In this document: in pieces, positions 8,259-16,194 of the stretch
How positions within the stretch are numbered: position 1 is the stretch's first letter
Layout of the letters: each line of letters opens with the position of its first letter
Assembly (NCBI GenBank): GCA_019120395.1
Contig: DWVD01000079.1
Coordinates: 47,639 to 111,638 of the forward strand
Length of the DNA stretch: 64,000 bases
Source: Candidatus Gemmiger faecigallinarum
GTDB lineage: Bacteria; Bacillota; Clostridia; Oscillospirales; Ruminococcaceae
Direction: 5' to 3'
Position numbers and translations under genes: made by a program
The notes under the pieces: model-generated
What the model was told of the DNA's origin: nothing
Database searches by the model: none
Seen by the model: only the letters and a program-made list of their open reading frames with translations

Positions 8259-8714
8259 ATGTACGGAGTCAGCAAGATCACCAGTGAACAGAACATCATG
8301 CTCACGACCTTTCCCGGTGCGCAGTACAGCGCGCAGAGCTTGGCGGAACATCTGGACGTCTTTGCCCGCGCCGGCATCGTGGTGGATATGATCTGCCAGA
8401 GCGCGCCCCGGGGCGAAGCGGTCGATTTCAGCTTTACCACCAGCTACGCCAATTTCGCCGCGGTGATGAAAGCGCTGCCGGAAGCCGCCAAGGTCCATCC
8501 GCCGCTGATCTCCGGCGGGTATTCCAAAATCAACCTGTTCGGCGAAGACATGGTCACCAGCTGCGGCGTGGCCTCCCGCGCGCTGACGGCGCTGGCTTCC
8601 GAAAATATCGAGATTGCCCTGATCACCACCAGCGACCTGGATATTTCGCTGCTGATCCGCCAGCAGGACGAGGACGCCGCGCTGGCGGCGCTGACCAAAG
8701 CGTTTGCGCTGTAA
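8259..8714 (+). CDS. Orphan ACT-domain protein, aspartokinase-regulatory-like
   Basis: 151 residues with an excellent ribosome site (AAAGGAGG). It consists of two ACT-like halves (about 1-75 and 80-151). The second contains a GVASRALTALASENIEI segment typical of the amino-acid-binding ACT repeats at the C-terminus of aspartokinases. There is no kinase domain. It resembles the separately made regulatory subunit of Bacillus aspartokinase II. Its place right after the DAP operon suggests it senses lysine or another aspartate-family amino acid, but this is inferred from context. Confidence 0.8.
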   Translation: MYGVSKITSEQNIMLTTFPGAQYSAQSLAEHLDVFARAGIVVDMICQSAPRGEAVDFSFTTSYANFAAVMKALPEAAKVHPPLISGGYSKINLFGEDMVTSCGVASRALTALASENIEIALITTSDLDISLLIRQQDEDAALAALTKAFAL

Positions 8715-8772
8715 GCCTTTTCGTTCCTTAGCGGCGTGCACACAGGGAAACCTTGCCGCAGAATCTGACACA

Positions 8773-8856
8773 AACAGGCCGATGGCTGTGCTGCCGCCGC
8801 CTGGCGTCCACAAAGGACGCCGGCGTTCCGGCTCCTTGCCACCGGCCTGTTTTGCG
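8773..8856 (+). terminator. Terminator after the ACT-domain gene
   Basis: AACAGGCCG (8773-8781) pairs with CGGCCTGTT (8843-8851). A GGCGTCC/GGACGCC inner stem lies between them, and T-rich sequence follows. Confidence 0.7.
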
Positions 8857-8967
8857 ATTTTTTGGCGCTTCGCAGTTTTGCCGCTTGCGCGGCAAAGCCG
8901 TAGCTTTCTTGCGCTTATTCCGCTTTGCGGCGGGGGCGGCTGCGGTTTTCCCGCCTTCCCTGCCCGG

Positions 8968-9002
8968 CAAACGCCCCTCAGGCTTGACCTGAGGGGCGTT
9001 TG
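8968..9002. terminator. Bidirectional terminator between convergent operons
   Basis: A perfect 15-bp stem (8968-8982 with 8988-9002) around CTTGA, ending in TTTG on the plus strand. It lies between the plus-strand DAP region and the minus-strand ECF/ABC operon. The 8715-9022 interval holds this hairpin, the previous one and no gene. Confidence 0.8.
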
Positions 9003-9022
9003 CCGTAACCTGATGTTTACGT

Positions 9023-10219
9023 TCAATACGCTCTCTGCCGGTAACAGCGCGCCGCCAGAAAAACCAGCGCCAGCGCGGCCAGCAGCGCAAACGCTGGGAA
9101 CACCACGTACTGGGGCGCCACCCTCCCCAGCAGTTCATAGGGCGCGGGGCTGAAAATATTGGAAAACTTCATCATGCGCACCGGCAGCAGGTTGTACAGC
9201 AGCAGCGGCCACAGCGGGCGCTTGGGCAGATCAAACATCATCGGCGCCAGCATCAGCACCGTGACGACAACGACCACCGCAAAGGGCGTTTTCAGACGGG
9301 CGCTCAGCAGCATGGTCAGGGCGGCCTGCATCAGGCTGGCCGCCATCACGCACAGCACGCACAAAAGCGTGCACTGCAGCAGCGTCAGCGGATAGTTGTA
9401 GCGCCAGGCCATCATCTGCAGCGGCGTGTCGCCGTTGTCAAAGCCGTAGCTGAGCAGGAAGCCGAGCCAGGACGCCCCGGCCGTCAGCCCGAACAGCGCC
9501 AGCTGCATCGTGGTCCCCGCCAGCAGTTTGGCCCAGGCCAGCAGGCCGCGGCCATGCCGGGCGCTGCGCAGGATCGGGTCAGTGCCGCGGGAGTACTCGC
9601 CGGCAAACAGCGGCGCCAAACAGACCGCCCCCGCAAAGGCGGCCAGAAAGCCCACAAATTCCAGTGCTGTCAAAAAGGTCTCGTACCCGGCGGTGGAGCG
9701 GTAGGTCCAGGGCGTTTTGATCTGCGCGTCCCAGGCCAGCAGGGCGGCTTTGGTGGCGTCGCCGGCGCTCATCTCGGCAATGTCTTTTGCCACCAGCGCG
9801 CTGCGGCGGGCATAAAATTCCGCGGCCAGGTCGGGCGTCATGGCAAGAACTTCCTCCTCGGTATAAAAGTTGCTCATCATCAGCCAAATCGGCTCGTAGG
9901 GGCGGGCGGTCTGTTGGTACTCCTGCGTCGCCTGGTACAGCTCGGCGTCCTGCGGGATGGCCTGGTAGGCGCGGGCGGCTTCCGTCAGCAGTTCGCCGTC
10001 CATTGCTCTGCCGCTGAGCGCCAGGGCATAGGCCCGGTCCTTTTCCATTGCCTGGCGGTTTGACTCCAGATACTCGCCGTTGATGTAGGACCCGCCCATC
10101 AGATACAGCTGGGAATTGAGCAGCGCAAAGATCAGCGCCGTGGCCAGCGCAGCCCAGGTGGAGCGCCTGCCCAGGATCTTGCGGTATTCAAACCCGACGA
10201 TGGTCCAAAACTGTCTCAT
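9023..10219 (-). CDS. ABC-2 type transporter permease
   Basis: 398 residues. One membrane helix near the N-terminus (about 21-40) is followed by a large extracytoplasmic loop (about 45-175) and then five or so helices, ending in a basic tail. This is the layout of ABC-2 permeases for drugs, bacteriocins or antimicrobial peptides. The start at 10219 overlaps the stop of the ATPase gene by ATGA, so the two are translationally coupled and form one transporter. It is the last gene of an ECF sigma factor operon, so export in response to envelope stress is likely. Substrate unknown. Confidence 0.85.
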   Translation of the reverse strand: MRQFWTIVGFEYRKILGRRSTWAALATALIFALLNSQLYLMGGSYINGEYLESNRQAMEKDRAYALALSGRAMDGELLTEAARAYQAIPQDAELYQATQEYQQTARPYEPIWLMMSNFYTEEEVLAMTPDLAAEFYARRSALVAKDIAEMSAGDATKAALLAWDAQIKTPWTYRSTAGYETFLTALEFVGFLAAFAGAVCLAPLFAGEYSRGTDPILRSARHGRGLLAWAKLLAGTTMQLALFGLTAGASWLGFLLSYGFDNGDTPLQMMAWRYNYPLTLLQCTLLCVLCVMAASLMQAALTMLLSARLKTPFAVVVVVTVLMLAPMMFDLPKRPLWPLLLYNLLPVRMMKFSNIFSPAPYELLGRVAPQYVVFPAFALLAALALVFLAARCYRQRAY

Positions 10220-11082
10220 TTTCCGCTCACCTCCTGAAATACCGAGAGATACAGATCCTCCAGATTCGGCTCGGCCGGCTGTGCGCCGGCACAGGGCGCT
10301 TCCGGCGCAATCAGCCGCAGGGCGGCGCCCCCGGCTTCCGGGTGGACGTCCGCCGCAGGGTACCGGGCACACAGTTCCTCCGCCTGCGCGGCCGGGACCG
10401 TGCAGGTCCAGACTTTGCCGGCCACCGTCTCCAGCACCTGCCGGCGGGTGCCGCTTTGCAATAGCACCCCGTCCTTCAACAGCAGGATGGTGCCCGCGAT
10501 ATGCTCCACGTCAGAGACGATGTGGGTGGATAGCAGCACCGTCCGCATCTCGCCCAGGCGGGCGATCAGGTTGCGGAAGCGCACCCGCTCGCTGGGGTCC
10601 AGGCCGGCGGTAGGCTCGTCCAGCACCAGCAGCTGCGGGCTGCCCAGCAGCGCCTGGGCAATGCCCAGCCTGCGGCGCATGCCGCCGGAAAACGTGCGGA
10701 TCTTTTTGCGGCGCTGGGAAGCCAGCCCCACCAGTTCCAGCAGTTCTTCGGTTTGCAGCCCGGCCTGCTGCCGGGGCAGGCCCTTCAGCGCCGCCAGATA
10801 AAGCAGAAAATCCTGCGCCGTAAACTCCGGATAATAGCCGAACTCCTGGGGCAGATAGCCCAGGCTGGCGCGGTAAGCCTCGCTGTCCACCTCCATCCCG
10901 CCAAAACGGATGCTGCCGGAGGTGGGCCGCAGCACCCCGCAGATCATGCGCATCAATGTGGTCTTGCCTGCGCCGTTGGCCCCCAGCAGCCCGTATACGC
11001 CGGGGCCCATCCGCGCGCTGACACGGTCGCAGGCCAGCTTGGCGCCGTATTGCTTCGTGACCCGGTCCAAAACCAGTTCCAT
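10216..11082 (-). CDS. ABC transporter ATP-binding protein
   Basis: 288 residues. It has Walker A GANGAGKTT (about residues 34-42), a Q-loop in YLPQEFGYYPEFT, a signature FSGGMRRRLG and Walker B LLVLDEPTAGLDP. The switch histidine is in STHIVSDVE, and an extra C-terminal region of about 75 residues follows. This composition is typical of ABC-2 exporters of the CcmA/BcrA type. The start at 11082 is preceded by AGGAGG, and upstream in-frame codons lack family similarity. It pairs with the overlapping permease downstream. Confidence 0.93.
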   Translation of the reverse strand: MELVLDRVTKQYGAKLACDRVSARMGPGVYGLLGANGAGKTTLMRMICGVLRPTSGSIRFGGMEVDSEAYRASLGYLPQEFGYYPEFTAQDFLLYLAALKGLPRQQAGLQTEELLELVGLASQRRKKIRTFSGGMRRRLGIAQALLGSPQLLVLDEPTAGLDPSERVRFRNLIARLGEMRTVLLSTHIVSDVEHIAGTILLLKDGVLLQSGTRRQVLETVAGKVWTCTVPAAQAEELCARYPAADVHPEAGGAALRLIAPEAPCAGAQPAEPNLEDLYLSVFQEVSGK

Positions 11083-11150
11083 AAAAGTCCCTCCTGTGGT
11101 TTTTCCATGCCGCCCCGGCTGTCCGGGTAAAGGCAACGCGTTTCTCCCGG

Positions 11151-11882
11151 TCACTGCGGGCACAGCGTCTGCCGGTACCAGCGCCTTGCCTGCCAGCAGG
11201 TCAGCAGGACGGCGGCCGCCAACACACCCTGCCACAGCGGCAAAAACTCCGCCGCGCTGGCGGCGCCGTCGGACAATTCCAACAGCAAGCGCCCGGCGCT
11301 GACCCCGCAGCAGACCGCCGCGCAGGCATAGCCGCCCTCCGCGCCGCGGAACCGGTTCAGCACCCACAAACTGCCCCCGGCCGAGAGCAGCCAGGGCGTC
11401 AGCAGGTATACCGCCGCCTGCGCAAGATCAAGCGCCGTCATTCGGTGCAGGGCGGCCAGGGCTGCGGCCAGCACCGGCAGCATCGCCGCCCCCAGCAGCA
11501 GCGTGCGCGCCATCACCGCCTGCCGCAGACTGTACCGGCAGGCGGCCTCCAGTTCCGCCATGCCGAAACGTGCAGCGCGGGCCAGCTCGCAGACCAGGAC
11601 CAGCGTTACCAGCGGCAGGACGGCGGCCAACGCCCAGGCGTCGCCCTCCCTGCCGGGCGCGGACGCCAGCCAAAGGCAGAACGCCGCCGCCCCTGCGGCC
11701 GCCAGCCAGACCCGCCAGCGGAGATAGCGTAGCTGCACCCACAAAAGCCAGCCGGCGCCGGTATGGGGCCGCCAGGCCGGCAGCCCGGCCAGAAACGCAG
11801 CCCTGCGCCGGGCGGGCGGCGCGGAAAAGGCGGCGCGCAGCTCAGCATGCCAATCGATTTTGCGGGGGCCATGATGTTTCAT
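11151..11882 (-). CDS. Small polytopic membrane protein of the ECF/ABC operon, candidate anti-sigma factor
   Basis: 243 residues. The N-terminus (1-45) is basic and soluble, with the sequence KHHGPRKIDWHAELRAAF, and about six hydrophobic helices follow. I do not recognise a named family with confidence. Its ATG overlaps the stop of the ECF sigma gene (ATGA), the classic arrangement for a sigma/anti-sigma pair, and the cytosolic N-terminus followed by helices would suit that role. It could instead be a further permease subunit, since the next two genes are an ABC transporter. Very GC-rich and Ala/Leu-rich, like its neighbours. Confidence 0.75.
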   Translation of the reverse strand: MKHHGPRKIDWHAELRAAFSAPPARRRAAFLAGLPAWRPHTGAGWLLWVQLRYLRWRVWLAAAGAAAFCLWLASAPGREGDAWALAAVLPLVTLVLVCELARAARFGMAELEAACRYSLRQAVMARTLLLGAAMLPVLAAALAALHRMTALDLAQAAVYLLTPWLLSAGGSLWVLNRFRGAEGGYACAAVCCGVSAGRLLLELSDGAASAAEFLPLWQGVLAAAVLLTCWQARRWYRQTLCPQ

Positions 11883-12337
11883 GCAAAATCCTCCTCCCGT
11901 AATGCTTCACGCAGACGTTTCAGCGCGGCGCGCAGTTTGCGGCCGACCGCAAAGCGGGAAAGCCCCACAATGGCGGCCACCCGCCCCACCGGCAGGTCAT
12001 TCGCGTACCGCAGCAGCAGGATCTCCTGCTGGTCGGCAGGCAGGCCGGCAATGGCCTGGCGCAGCGCAAGGGTGCGGTCTGTGTCCGCCAGGCAGTCCGC
12101 CGCCGGCAGCCGGTCGTCCAGCGGCTGCGCAGGCCGCCGGCGGAACGCGTCGGTACACAGGTTCCGGGCGATCCCGTACAGGTAAGCCATCCCGCCGGCC
12201 TGCCGCTTGCCCTCGTCCTGGCGGTAATAGCGCAGGAAGGCCTCCTGCGTCAGATCCTCGGCCAGATCGGCGTCGCGGACGCGGAAATAGCAGTAGCGGT
12301 ACAGCTTCTCGTACTGTGCCGCCAGATCCTCCTGCAT
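11879..12337 (-). CDS. ECF-type RNA polymerase sigma factor
   Basis: 152 residues, normal for the family. Region 2 (about 1-60) shows the YCYFRVRDADLAEDLTQEAFLRYYR core-binding and -10 segment. Region 4 (about 90-150) has the LPADQQEILLLRY motif and a helix-turn-helix (VGRVAAIVGLSRFAVGRKL). The start at 12337 is preceded by GGAGG-like sequence; the open frame extends further upstream but without family similarity. It leads a four-gene operon with an overlapping membrane protein and an ABC-2 exporter, suggesting control of an envelope-stress or antimicrobial-export response. Confidence 0.93.
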   Translation of the reverse strand: MQEDLAAQYEKLYRYCYFRVRDADLAEDLTQEAFLRYYRQDEGKRQAGGMAYLYGIARNLCTDAFRRRPAQPLDDRLPAADCLADTDRTLALRQAIAGLPADQQEILLLRYANDLPVGRVAAIVGLSRFAVGRKLRAALKRLREALREEDFA

Positions 12338-12465
12338 GGCGCGTCCCTCCTTCCCTGCCGGTCTTTGTTCCGCCTTTATTTTGTATAACGAGCCAGCGCC
12401 GCAAAATGTGCGGGCAGTTTTTATTTTTTGCCCGCGCCATCTGCCGCCGCCTGTGAAATGCACGC

Positions 12466-12506
12466 AGAAAAAGCCGGGGTCCGGATCGTTCGATCCGGGC
12501 CCCGGC
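12466..12506 (-). terminator. Terminator after rubrerythrin
   Basis: On the minus strand a 15-bp GC-rich stem (arms 12473-12487 and 12492-12506, one internal mismatch) is followed by TTTTT. Confidence 0.85.
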
Positions 12507-12536
12507 CCTGTCAATGGTGCTTCAGTTCAGACTGGA

Positions 12537-13076
12537 TCAGCCCTTGAAGTAGCGGTCCAGCAGGCCCTGCATGCCGCGGCCGTGACGGGCTTCGTCCTTG
12601 GCCATCTCGTGGACGGTGTCGTGGATGGCATCCAGATTCAGCTCCTTGGCCTTCTTGGCCAGGTCCATCTTGCCGGAGCAGGCGCCGCACTCGGCGTCCA
12701 CGCGCATGCGCAGGTTCTTCTCGGTGCTGTCGGTCAGGACCTCGCCCAGCAGCTCGGCAAACTTGGCGGCGTGCTCGGCCTCCTCAAAAGCGTAGCGCTT
12801 CCAGGCCTCGGCGATCTCGGGGTAGCCCTCGCGGTCGGCGACGCGGCTCATTGCTAGGTACATGCCGACCTCGCTGCACTCGCCGTTGAAGTTCTCGCGC
12901 AGGCCGTCGATGATCTCCTGCGGGGCATCCTTGGCGATGCCGACCACATGCTCGGTGACGTAGGAGTTGTCCTTCTTCTCAATGAACTTGGAAGCGGGCG
13001 CCTTGCAGACAGGGCAGAACTCGGGGATGGAACCTTCGGCGATGTAGCCGCAGATGGTGCAAACATACTTGGTCAT
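12537..13076 (-). CDS. Rubrerythrin with N-terminal rubredoxin domain (reverse-rubrerythrin type)
   Basis: 179 residues. A rubredoxin-like zinc/iron knuckle comes first (CTICGY near residues 5-10 and CPVCKA near 22-27). A ferritin-like four-helix domain follows, with di-iron ligands in [21 protein letters not shown] and KDEARHGRG. Canonical rubrerythrins carry the rubredoxin part at the C-terminus; the reversed order matches clostridial reverse rubrerythrins, which reduce hydrogen peroxide (and oxygen) with electrons from NADH-linked carriers in the cytoplasm. The start at 13076 is preceded by AGGAGG. A consensus promoter and a strong terminator make it a single-gene unit. Confidence 0.93.
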   Translation of the reverse strand: MTKYVCTICGYIAEGSIPEFCPVCKAPASKFIEKKDNSYVTEHVVGIAKDAPQEIIDGLRENFNGECSEVGMYLAMSRVADREGYPEIAEAWKRYAFEEAEHAAKFAELLGEVLTDSTEKNLRMRVDAECGACSGKMDLAKKAKELNLDAIHDTVHEMAKDEARHGRGMQGLLDRYFKG

Positions 13077-13176
13077 ACTCGTTAACCTCCTGATATGGTT
13101 TGTAATTGGAACGCTGCAGCCCCGGTGCAGCAGCACCATGGGCCGCGGCCCGGCATACAGCAATTGCCTTGTGTTT

Positions 13177-13205
13177 AGTATAGCCCCTTTGCGCCGGAAA
13201 GTCAA
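13177..13205 (-). promoter_or_regulatory. Strong sigma-A promoter of rubrerythrin
   Basis: Minus strand TTGACT, 17 bases, TATACT, with AT-rich sequence (A/T runs at 13208-13248) just upstream that could serve as an UP element. No obvious PerR box is visible. Confidence 0.88.
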
Positions 13206-13230
13206 TGGAATTTTATATTTTTTTAAGATT

Positions 13231-13764
13231 TTATCTTAATTTTTGATAGGGCGTCCCTTTTCCGCTTTTTGGTGAAATACGGGAGAAATATGGCAAAAGA
13301 GCCCTTAAAATCCACCAGGTGATCCCGCCCACAATAAGACCGGCTATCATCAAAATCGGGGCATACCCAAGCGCCGCCCCGCTGGAGAGCAAAACCGCCG
13401 CCCCCGCCAGCTGGCCAAGGTTGTGCGCAAGCGCGCCGCAGGCGGAAAACAGGTATCCGCTGATCTCCCCCGGCCACAAAAGCAGCAGACACATGACAAA
13501 GAACGACAGCGTCCCCCCAAGGAAAGAAAGCGCCCCCGCGGTGAACCCGCGGGTCAAAAAGCCGAACAGCGCTTTCAGCACTACCAGCGTATAAGCCTGA
13601 CCGCGCCCGAGAAAAAGCAGCGCGTACATTACAACGATATTGGCCAGCCCCAGCTTCATGGCCGGCATCAGGCCAAGCATCGGCGCAATGGCCGACTCGG
13701 CCAACGAGAGCACCAGCGCCAGGGCAAACAAAACCCCCAGGCGCGCCACTTTCCTGCTGTCCAT
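13231..13764 (-). CDS. Gx transporter family (HepT-like) membrane protein
   Basis: 177 residues from ATG 13764, with about five hydrophobic helices. It matches the pattern of the Gx-transporter / heptaprenyl-diphosphate-synthase-component-I-like family ([14 protein letters not shown] near the second helix, [21 protein letters not shown] in the middle). Function in this family is not well established; it is often near lipid, electron-transfer or NusG-like genes. A TTG codon at 13773 is five bases after AGGAGG and may be the real start, adding three residues. It ends just upstream of the rubrerythrin promoter. Confidence 0.8.
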   Translation of the reverse strand: MDSRKVARLGVLFALALVLSLAESAIAPMLGLMPAMKLGLANIVVMYALLFLGRGQAYTLVVLKALFGFLTRGFTAGALSFLGGTLSFFVMCLLLLWPGEISGYLFSACGALAHNLGQLAGAAVLLSSGAALGYAPILMIAGLIVGGITWWILRALLPYFSRISPKSGKGTPYQKLR

Positions 13765-13892
13765 CTCCCGCAAAACGGCCTCCTTCCCGGCTTTCTGCCT
13801 GAATTGTATAACCGGGGCGGCCCCCTTGTCAAGGACAGCCGAAACCGCGCGCAGGGCGGGGGTTGGCGCGACGATTTTACAGGTGCCGGGGC

Positions 13893-13921
13893 TTGAAAAA
13901 AGAGGTGGAATAGTGTATCCT
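13893..13921 (+). promoter_or_regulatory. Possible promoter of the DUF4358 lipoprotein gene
   Basis: TTGAAA, 17 bases, TATCCT. The -10 is imperfect, but it is the best pair in the 288-base divergent gap (13765-14052), which holds no other feature I can support. Confidence 0.4.
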
Positions 13922-14052
13922 ATAAATATTCCCTGCCAGCCAGGGAGCGCGGAACGGATCCCCCGTGCGCCGGGCTTCCGGTGCATGTTTCGGGCCGTAT
14001 CCCACATACTAAAAACACTGCCTGAAATCATTGACTTTTGGAGGAAATACAA

Positions 14053-14643
14053 ATGAAAAAACTGGTCTGCATGCTTTGTGCCGTGTCTCTCTGCGCCGCC
14101 ATGCTGGCTGGCTGCGGCAGCAGTTCTTCGTCCTCTGCCCCGGTCAGCTCCGACGCTTCCAGCTCTCAGAGCGCGGCGGATCCCGGCCAGGACGCTTCCA
14201 GCAGCAGCGCCGCGGATTCCTCGGAAACTGCGGCCGACACCGCCGACACCGAAAAACTGGCCGCCATCGTCTCCGCCATCGAGGCCGTGAACGAGGTCCC
14301 CAACCCCCGCGTGATCGACGATTTCTCGCTGGAAAATGACATGGGCCTGACGCCGGACAATATCGTTGCTTTCCAGGGCGACGTCACCAACAATCAGTCC
14401 GACTGCGCCCTGGTGTTCGCCGCCCAGGTCAAGGACGGCGCCGTCGACACCGTGCTTGCCGAGCTTGAGGCTTACCGCGGCACCATGACCAGCACCCTGT
14501 ACGCCGACGAGGCCGCCAAGGTCGCCAAGGCGCAGGATGCCCGCATCACGTCCAGCGGCAACATTGTGGTAATGGTCATTTCCGGCGTGGAAGGCCCCGA
14601 TTATTCCGAGATCGACGCCGCCATTCAGGAGGCTCTTGCCTGA
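14053..14643 (+). CDS. DUF4358-type lipoprotein
   Basis: 196 residues. A lipoprotein signal peptide ends in the lipobox LAGC (Cys near residue 22). A low-complexity Ser/Ala/Asp linker covers about residues 23-65, and a compact domain of about 130 residues follows, with the pattern of DUF4358 proteins. It should be attached to the outer face of the membrane. The start is preceded by GGAGG. It lies upstream of an MBOAT/DHHW pair, and in clostridia such lipoproteins are often found beside these O-acylation genes. The molecular role is unknown. Confidence 0.85.
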   Translation: MKKLVCMLCAVSLCAAMLAGCGSSSSSSAPVSSDASSSQSAADPGQDASSSSAADSSETAADTADTEKLAAIVSAIEAVNEVPNPRVIDDFSLENDMGLTPDNIVAFQGDVTNNQSDCALVFAAQVKDGAVDTVLAELEAYRGTMTSTLYADEAAKVAKAQDARITSSGNIVVMVISGVEGPDYSEIDAAIQEALA

Positions 14644-14711
14644 GCGGCCTTATCCCCCGTCTTTTTATCCATAATCAAAGGAACGCAGCTGCCCGGTGCG
14701 GCTGCCTGCCG

Positions 14712-14750
14712 GCAGGCCGCTACCCGCTGTTTTGGGTAACGGCCTGCTGT
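14712..14750 (+). terminator. Hairpin between the lipoprotein and MBOAT genes
   Basis: GCAGGCCG and CGGCCTGC arms (14712-14719, 14740-14747) with an inner TACCC/GGGTA stem. The tail TGTTTCG is only weakly T-rich, so termination is probably partial. Confidence 0.5.
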
Positions 14751-14769
14751 TTCGTAAGGAGGTCATGCC

Positions 14770-16179
14770 GTGGACTCCCAGGGTCTGGTATTTAACAGCG
14801 TCGCTTTTCTGTTTTGTTTTTTGCCTGCTGCGCTGTTATTGTATTATCTTGTGCCGGGGCGGGCAAAAAACGCCGTCCTTCTGCTGGAAAGCGTCCTTTT
14901 CTACTGTTGGGGCGGCGTACAGTACCTGCCGCTGATCCTGGTACTGATCGCGGTCAATTATCTGTTCGGTCTTTTGCTGGCGCGCGCCAAAGGGCGGGCG
15001 GCCCGCGTGCTGTGCCTGGTCCTTCCCATCGCGCTCAGCCTGGCGGCTCTTGTATTTTTCAAATACACCAATTTCCTGATCGAGATCTTCAACCAGATCG
15101 CCTCCGCCAACCTGTCGACGCTGTCTTTCTTCAATGTGCTGCCGCTGGGTATCAGCTATTATATCTTCAAGCTGATCAGCTATATTGCCGACGTTTACAC
15201 CGGCAAAACAGAGCCGGAGCGCAACCCCTTCACCTTCGCCACCTATGTGATCCTGTTCCCGCAGCTTCTGGTCGGCCCCATTGTAAAATACCGCGACCTG
15301 GCCCCTGCCCTGCACACCTATAAGAACCGGTACAGCGCCGCGCAGATCGAGGCCGGCGCCGAGATGTTCGTGTTTGGCCTTGCCAAAAAGGTGATCCTGG
15401 CAGACTCCATCGGCGCCTTGTGGAGCGACCTGCTCTCGCAGGATGTGGGCCTTGCCAACGTTTCCACGCCGCTGGCCTGGCTTGGCATCCTTGCCTACTC
15501 GCTGCAGCTGTATTTTGATTTTGCCGGCTATTCCGAGATGAGCAACGGTCTGAGCAAAATGATGGGCTTTGACTGCCCCGCCAACTTCGATCTGCCCTAT
15601 ATCTCCTCCAGCATCACCGAGTTCTGGCGCCGGTGGCACATTTCTCTGTCGTCCTGGTTCCGGGATTATGTCTACATCCCCCTGGGCGGCAACCGCCGCG
15701 GCCTGCCGCGTCAGCTTCTCAATATGCTGGTGGTCTGGGCGCTGACGGGGATCTGGCACGGCGCCAACTGGAACTTTATTTGCTGGGGCCTTTACTATTT
15801 TGTTCTGCTTACCGTCGAGAAGGTCTTTTTGCTGAAATATCTGAAAAAAGGCCGCGTCTGGCCGCACATTTACACCCTGTTCTTTGTGGTGCTTGGCTGG
15901 GGCATCTTTACGGCAAACGTGGAGGGCGCCGCCCTGCCGCTTTTGATGAGCCGGCTGTTCCTGCCTTCCGGCGGCATCTCGCCGCTGTATTATCTGCGCA
16001 ATTACGGCGTGCTGCTTATCCTTGGCATCCTGTGCTCCACCGCCCTGCCCGGCCGTTTCTGGCAATGGGCCAAGCGGCACACCCCGGTGCGCCTGGTCGT
16101 TCTTGCCGCTGTTATGGTGCTTTCGGTGGCGTTTGTCGTCGCTTCCACCAACAACTCGCCGCTGTATGCCAATTTCTAA
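14770..16179 (+). CDS. MBOAT-family O-acyltransferase (AlgI/DltB-like)
   Basis: 469 residues with about ten membrane helices. Family marks are FFKYTNF, LPLGISYYIFKLISY and LFPQLLVGPIVKYRDL in the first half, then FWRRWHISLSSWFRDYVYIPLGG. The catalytic histidine lies in GIWHGANW. MBOAT proteins of this type pass acetyl (or alanyl) groups across the membrane for polysaccharide or teichoic acid modification. The start is GTG at 14770, chosen from AAGGAGG six bases upstream. The following DHHW gene, 15 bases downstream, is the usual extracytoplasmic partner. Confidence 0.93.
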   Translation: MDSQGLVFNSVAFLFCFLPAALLLYYLVPGRAKNAVLLLESVLFYCWGGVQYLPLILVLIAVNYLFGLLLARAKGRAARVLCLVLPIALSLAALVFFKYTNFLIEIFNQIASANLSTLSFFNVLPLGISYYIFKLISYIADVYTGKTEPERNPFTFATYVILFPQLLVGPIVKYRDLAPALHTYKNRYSAAQIEAGAEMFVFGLAKKVILADSIGALWSDLLSQDVGLANVSTPLAWLGILAYSLQLYFDFAGYSEMSNGLSKMMGFDCPANFDLPYISSSITEFWRRWHISLSSWFRDYVYIPLGGNRRGLPRQLLNMLVVWALTGIWHGANWNFICWGLYYFVLLTVEKVFLLKYLKKGRVWPHIYTLFFVVLGWGIFTANVEGAALPLLMSRLFLPSGGISPLYYLRNYGVLLILGILCSTALPGRFWQWAKRHTPVRLVVLAAVMVLSVAFVVASTNNSPLYANF

Positions 16180-16194
16180 AAGGGGGTCTGCCTG

